From NCBI GenBank assembly GCA_016784705.1, contig JADHUD010000001.1, positions 1 to 43,374 on the forward strand: a stretch of 43,374 nt of DNA, given 5' to 3'. Below the pieces are notes generated by a model that saw only the letters and a program-made list of their open reading frames with translations, made no database searches and had not been told where the DNA came from. The translations under genes and the position numbers were made by a program. Positions 40,203 to 43,374 of the stretch are shown in pieces (the first letter of the stretch is position 1; each line of letters begins with the position of its first letter). The stretch comes from Spirochaetia bacterium (lineage in GTDB: Bacteria; Spirochaetota; Spirochaetia; JABMQR01).

Positions 40203-40961
40203 ATGTCATTTATCAATGAAAAACGGCTTGCGTCCTGTCCAGATGTTGATACTGGCAGAAAACGCGAGCTGTTATTGTTTGAAAAGCATGCAGGTATAAA
40301 ATTCAAAAGGATTCAGCTTCTGAACCTTGCTTTTTCACACAGATCATTTTCTAATGAATATCAGGGCTCTATTGAAAATAATGAGAAACTCGAATTTTTA
40401 GGTGATAGTGTTCTTGGCATGGTGGTTAGTGAATATTTGTTTATTCAGTTTGCTTCTATGGATGAGGGAGACTTTGCACGCATAAAGTCTTTTGTTGTTA
40501 GTGAAGAGAGCCTTTCTGAAATTGCAAAGAGATTAAAAGTTGATAATTTTATTCTAATCGGAAAAGGTGAAGAATACTCTGGCGGACGAAATAAGAAAGC
40601 TATTTTAGCTGATTGTCTCGAAGCGATAATAGGTGCTTATTATCTTGATTCGGGATTGAAAGCGGTTAGATTGTTCATACTGGACAGTTTGATTCCTGAA
40701 ATCAATAAAGTTTTAGAAAATAAGCATAAAAAGGATTACAAAACTCTTTTGCAGGAATTTGTACAAAAAAATTTTAAATCATATCCCAAATATGCACTTA
40801 TCAAAAATACCGGCCCTGATCATGATAAGATCTTTTGGATTGAGGTAGAAGTGGATGGGAATTCCTATGGACCCGGAAAGGGTAAAAATAAGAAAGAAGC
40901 TGAACAAATTGCCGCAGGAATAGCATATAAAAGTATTATTTCTAAGAAACCGTCTGTCTAA
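40203..40961 (+). CDS. rnc: Ribonuclease III
   Basis: RNase III cuts double-stranded RNA, including rRNA precursors. The 252-aa protein has the catalytic signature ENNEKLEFLGDSVLGMVVSEYL (core NEKLEFLGDSVLG), ADCLEAIIGAYYLD with its Glu and Asp, and a C-terminal double-stranded-RNA-binding domain (DYKTLLQEFVQKNFK to GKGKNKKEAEQIAA). It overlaps the convergent cca gene by 4 bp. Confidence 0.96.
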   Translation: MSFINEKRLASCPDVDTGRKRELLLFEKHAGIKFKRIQLLNLAFSHRSFSNEYQGSIENNEKLEFLGDSVLGMVVSEYLFIQFASMDEGDFARIKSFVVSEESLSEIAKRLKVDNFILIGKGEEYSGGRNKKAILADCLEAIIGAYYLDSGLKAVRLFILDSLIPEINKVLENKHKKDYKTLLQEFVQKNFKSYPKYALIKNTGPDHDKIFWIEVEVDGNSYGPGKGKNKKEAEQIAAGIAYKSIISKKPSV

Positions 40962-42325
40962 GTCTTTTCTGTAAGATAATACATTTCATTCATCTTAATT
41001 GCTATTTTGATTAACGTATCTTTTCTATTAAGTGAAGGGTCATCAATAACTGACTCTAACAGAAGTTTGAGAATAGTACCTATGGCAGGACCTTCTTTTA
41101 TACCGGCTTTAATTAAAATTTTTCCATTAACTGCTAAGTCTGAGATTCTGAGTGCAGCATTCTCAATCAATAAAGAATTTACACGTTCAATAAGTTCAGT
41201 AAGCAATGGTTTCTGAAAGTACATTCCTGTAGAACCATAAAAATCTGCTTCACGCAGAAGTATGAGGTTGTGTATGTAATCAGTTCCAATCCGACTGACA
41301 AATCTTCTTACAGCTGCATCAGACCACTCAGCTGTATAATTAAACATATGATTACTAATGAGATGAACAACTTCTTTACGGAATTGGTTAGAAAATTTCA
41401 GCCTTCTCAGCAACTTGTCAGCTTTTGCAGCTGAAACCTTATCATGTCCATGAAAAATAATTTTATTTTTTTCTAAATCATAATGTTCTGTATCAGGTTT
41501 CCCTACATCATGCAGAAGTGCAGCCCATCTCACAATCGCGTTTGATTGCGGGGCTCCATCACAGCTTTGGCATAAATGCTGAAATGTATCAATATTGTTA
41601 GTTCCTTTTGAACCTACACCTTTACAAGCTGTTAGTTCTGGAAGCAAATATTCCAGCAGGTTATATTTTTCCATGGTTAATAGAGTTTTTGAAGGGTAGG
41701 GAACAGCGAGAATTTTATGTAACTCCTCCTGAATCCTTTCAAAAGAAACATGTGCAATTTTTGAACTGCAGGACTGTATTGCGGTAATAGTTCTTTCGTC
41801 AATGGAAAAACCCAGTACCGCTGAAAATCTGAATGCACGCAGCATTCTTAGGCTGTCTTCATTAAAGCGAGCTGCGGGGTCACCTATAGCCCTGACAATC
41901 TTGTTTTTAAGGTCGGAAAAACCATGATGATTATCCAGCAGCTCAAGTGTTAATGTATTAACTGCGAGAGCGTTTATCGTAAAATCACGCCGCATTAAAT
42001 CATCAGCTATGCTTCCGATAAAGGTTACTTCATCAGGATGCCTGGAATTTGAGTATGTACTTTCAGATCTGAATGTAGTGACCTCAAATCTCTCTCCCAT
42101 GAATACAACAGTTATCGTACCATGTTCTATCCCTGTAGGAATAGTAATCTTGAAAAGTGCAGATACTTGTTCAGGTAAAGCATTTGTTGCAAAATCGTAA
42201 TCTTTAACAGGTTTACCAATATAATAATCTCTGACAGCTCCGCCGACAATGTATAATTCAAAAGAGTTTTTATGAAATATATCTGCAAAACTTTTAATTC
42301 TTTCCGGTAACTTAAAGGGTTTCAT
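40958..42325 (-). CDS. cca: CCA tRNA nucleotidyltransferase / poly(A) polymerase family with HD domain
   Basis: About 455 aa. The class II nucleotidyltransferase head has IVGGAVRDYYIG and the metal DxD in KDYDFATNALPEQV, with RRDFTINALAVN. RFNEDSLRMLRAFRFSA and ERIQEEL follow. An HD phosphohydrolase domain comes next (LLHDVGKPDTEHY). It probably adds or repairs tRNA CCA ends; poly(A) addition is possible. All four tRNA genes in this window lack encoded CCA. I use the ATG at 42325; an in-frame TTG at 42361 overlaps a TTGACA box. No ribosome-binding site is seen, and that box would start transcription near the ATG. Confidence 0.9.
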   Translation of the reverse strand: MKPFKLPERIKSFADIFHKNSFELYIVGGAVRDYYIGKPVKDYDFATNALPEQVSALFKITIPTGIEHGTITVVFMGERFEVTTFRSESTYSNSRHPDEVTFIGSIADDLMRRDFTINALAVNTLTLELLDNHHGFSDLKNKIVRAIGDPAARFNEDSLRMLRAFRFSAVLGFSIDERTITAIQSCSSKIAHVSFERIQEELHKILAVPYPSKTLLTMEKYNLLEYLLPELTACKGVGSKGTNNIDTFQHLCQSCDGAPQSNAIVRWAALLHDVGKPDTEHYDLEKNKIIFHGHDKVSAAKADKLLRRLKFSNQFRKEVVHLISNHMFNYTAEWSDAAVRRFVSRIGTDYIHNLILLREADFYGSTGMYFQKPLLTELIERVNSLLIENAALRISDLAVNGKILIKAGIKEGPAIGTILKLLLESVIDDPSLNRKDTLIKIAIKMNEMYYLTEKT

Positions 42326-42367
42326 TACAAACAGATAAACATTGGCTGGTATTCTTGTCAATACCGA

Positions 42368-42396
42368 TTGATAATAATAGCTAGAATAGATATATT
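42368..42396 (+). promoter_or_regulatory. Promoter of ileS
   Basis: TTGATA (42368-42373), a 17-bp spacer and TATATT (42391-42396), 61 bp before the GTG. No T-box leader fits in this short space. Confidence 0.7.
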
Positions 42397-42457
42397 GTGT
42401 AATAAAATAAGATAATTTCCTGAAGACCTCGTTTATTATTATCTGTAGGAGGATGTA

Positions 42458-43374
42458 GTGTTCAACCCGGTTGATACAAAAGTAAGTTTCCCAAAAATGG
42501 AAGAAAAAATATTAGCATTTTGGGAGGAAAACAATATTTTCCAGAAATCCATAGACAACAGATCTGATTGCCAGGAGTATGTTTTTTATGATGGACCTCC
42601 TTTTGCAACAGGACTTCCTCATTTTGGACATTTTGTGCCGGGTACGATTAAAGATATTATCCCCAGATATCAGACTATGAAAGGAAAGAGAGTTAATCGT
42701 CGTTTTGGTTGGGATTGTCATGGTCTGCCTGTAGAATACGAAATTGAAAAAGATTTAGGCATCTCAGGAAAATCTCAAATTGAGGAGTATGGCGTTGCCA
42801 GGTTTAATGAACAATGCAGATCTATCGTTTTGCGCTATACAAACGAGTGGCAGCAGATTGTATCTCGATTGGGTAGATGGGTAGATTTTGAGAATGACTA
42901 TAAAACAATGGATCCTGATTATATGGAATCAATCTGGTGGGTCTTTAAGTCACTTTGGGAGAAGGGTCTTATTTATGAAGGATATAATATCCTGCCATAT
43001 AGTCCTGCACTTTCCTCTCCATTATCAAATTTTGAAGTAAATCTTGGCGGGTATCAGGACGTTCTGGATCCTGCAATAACTGTTCGATTTGCCCTCAAAA
43101 ATGAACCTGATACATACTTTTTAGCTTGGACTACCACACCCTGGACATTACCTTCAAATTTAGCACTGGTTTTAGGTCCTGATATTGATTATGTAAAAGT
43201 TACAGAAAATGGTGATTCATATATATTAGCAGCATCAAAAGTATCGGTTTATTTTACCGATGAAGCAACTTATAAGATTACCGGCAAATATAAAGGCATT
43301 GATCTTACGGGAATAGAGTACGAGCCTCTCATGCCATTTTTCAGCAGCCTCTCATCAAAAGGTGCCTTCAGGAC
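42458..43374 (+). CDS. ileS: Isoleucyl-tRNA synthetase, eukaryote-like type (5' part)
   Basis: IleRS charges tRNA-Ile. The first 305 codons are present and the gene runs off the window end. The start is GTG with AGGAGGA upstream. The class I HIGH motif reads HFGH (55-58) within GPPFATGLPHFGHFVPGTIKD, core PPFATGLPHFGHFVPG, followed by WDCHGLPVEYEIEK and TTPWTLPSNLA of the editing-domain entrance. The GLPHxGH form and the spacing belong to the eukaryote-like (type 2) IleRS, also found in other spirochaetes. Such enzymes are commonly insensitive to mupirocin. The KMSKS motif lies outside the window. Confidence 0.95.
   Translation, partial: MFNPVDTKVSFPKMEEKILAFWEENNIFQKSIDNRSDCQEYVFYDGPPFATGLPHFGHFVPGTIKDIIPRYQTMKGKRVNRRFGWDCHGLPVEYEIEKDLGISGKSQIEEYGVARFNEQCRSIVLRYTNEWQQIVSRLGRWVDFENDYKTMDPDYMESIWWVFKSLWEKGLIYEGYNILPYSPALSSPLSNFEVNLGGYQDVLDPAITVRFALKNEPDTYFLAWTTTPWTLPSNLALVLGPDIDYVKVTENGDSYILAASKVSVYFTDEATYKITGKYKGIDLTGIEYEPLMPFFSSLSSKGAFR

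Noticed and set aside
42397..42457. T-box leader for ileS
   Set aside because: The leader from the predicted start is too short, and no T-box sequence or terminator is present.

Overview
The window is a continuous stretch of a low-GC spirochaete chromosome. I infer the phylum from gene order. The block ffh-rpsP-khpA-rimM-trmD-rplS-yraN-(zinc-site protein)-coaD-rpmF-acpP-rnc-cca and the cluster of a PUR-domain protein, rnhB and an SMC-like protein match arrangements I recall from Borrelia (about BB0694-BB0706 and BB0045-BB0047). A eukaryote-like isoleucyl-tRNA synthetase and a groES without groEL fit too. The pyruvate phosphate dikinase, NtrB/NtrC-type pair, thiamine importer and peptidases suggest a free-living anaerobe rather than a reduced parasite. 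The species cannot be named from this sequence.

Layout. 1-7.9 kb: uvrB meets, tail to tail, a minus-strand operon headed by a TPP riboswitch. That operon encodes a thiamine-type ABC importer (binding protein, fused permease, ATPase), then a predicted outer-membrane barrel protein and a caspase-fold lipoprotein. 7.9-15.7 kb: a plus-strand run of murG, cvpA, a delta-prime clamp-loader gene, a PAS histidine kinase, a sigma-54 activator and a DinG helicase. A 236-bp imperfect inverted repeat lies between cvpA and the clamp-loader gene. 15.8-20.9 kb: groES on the minus strand, a TPR protein, an alternative sigma-70-family factor with a candidate -24/-12 promoter, and ppdK. 20.9-28.7 kb: four tRNA genes (Thr-CGT, Gln-CTG, Glu-CTC, Gly-TCC), a small unknown gene, tsaD, apt, an ABC-F protein, an M29 aminopeptidase, a small ParB-N-domain protein and an S41 lipoprotein peptidase. 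28.9-34.7 kb: PUR protein, rnhB, an intact IS1634/IS4-type insertion sequence (25-bp perfect terminal repeats, 6-bp target duplication) and an SMC-like gene with no recognisable hinge. 34.8-43.4 kb: the conserved translation block, ending in cca (minus) and the 5' part of ileS.

How the genes work together. Most of the window is housekeeping: translation (rpsP, rplS, rpmF, rimM, trmD, tsaD, ileS, tRNAs, cca), protein targeting (ffh), DNA repair and chromosome upkeep (uvrB, dinG, rnhB, smc, clamp loader) and envelope (murG). All four tRNA genes lack an encoded CCA, which fits the presence of a nucleotidyltransferase.

Most interesting signals. (1) A possible regulatory cascade: the two-component sigma-54 activator, and a -24/-12 element with a palindrome 70-100 bp upstream of it in front of an alternative sigma factor, reminiscent of Borrelia Rrp2-RpoN-RpoS. 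(2) A 34-bp perfect palindrome in the insertion sequence that carries the -10 box, touches the ribosome-binding site and repeats the inner terminal-repeat sequence, so it could give both self-repression and protection against read-through. (3) The structured 236-bp element with three internal hairpins. (4) The hinge-less SMC. (5) A caspase-like lipoprotein and barrel protein at the end of the thiamine operon. Several genes also have promoters that would start transcription at or next to the start codon.
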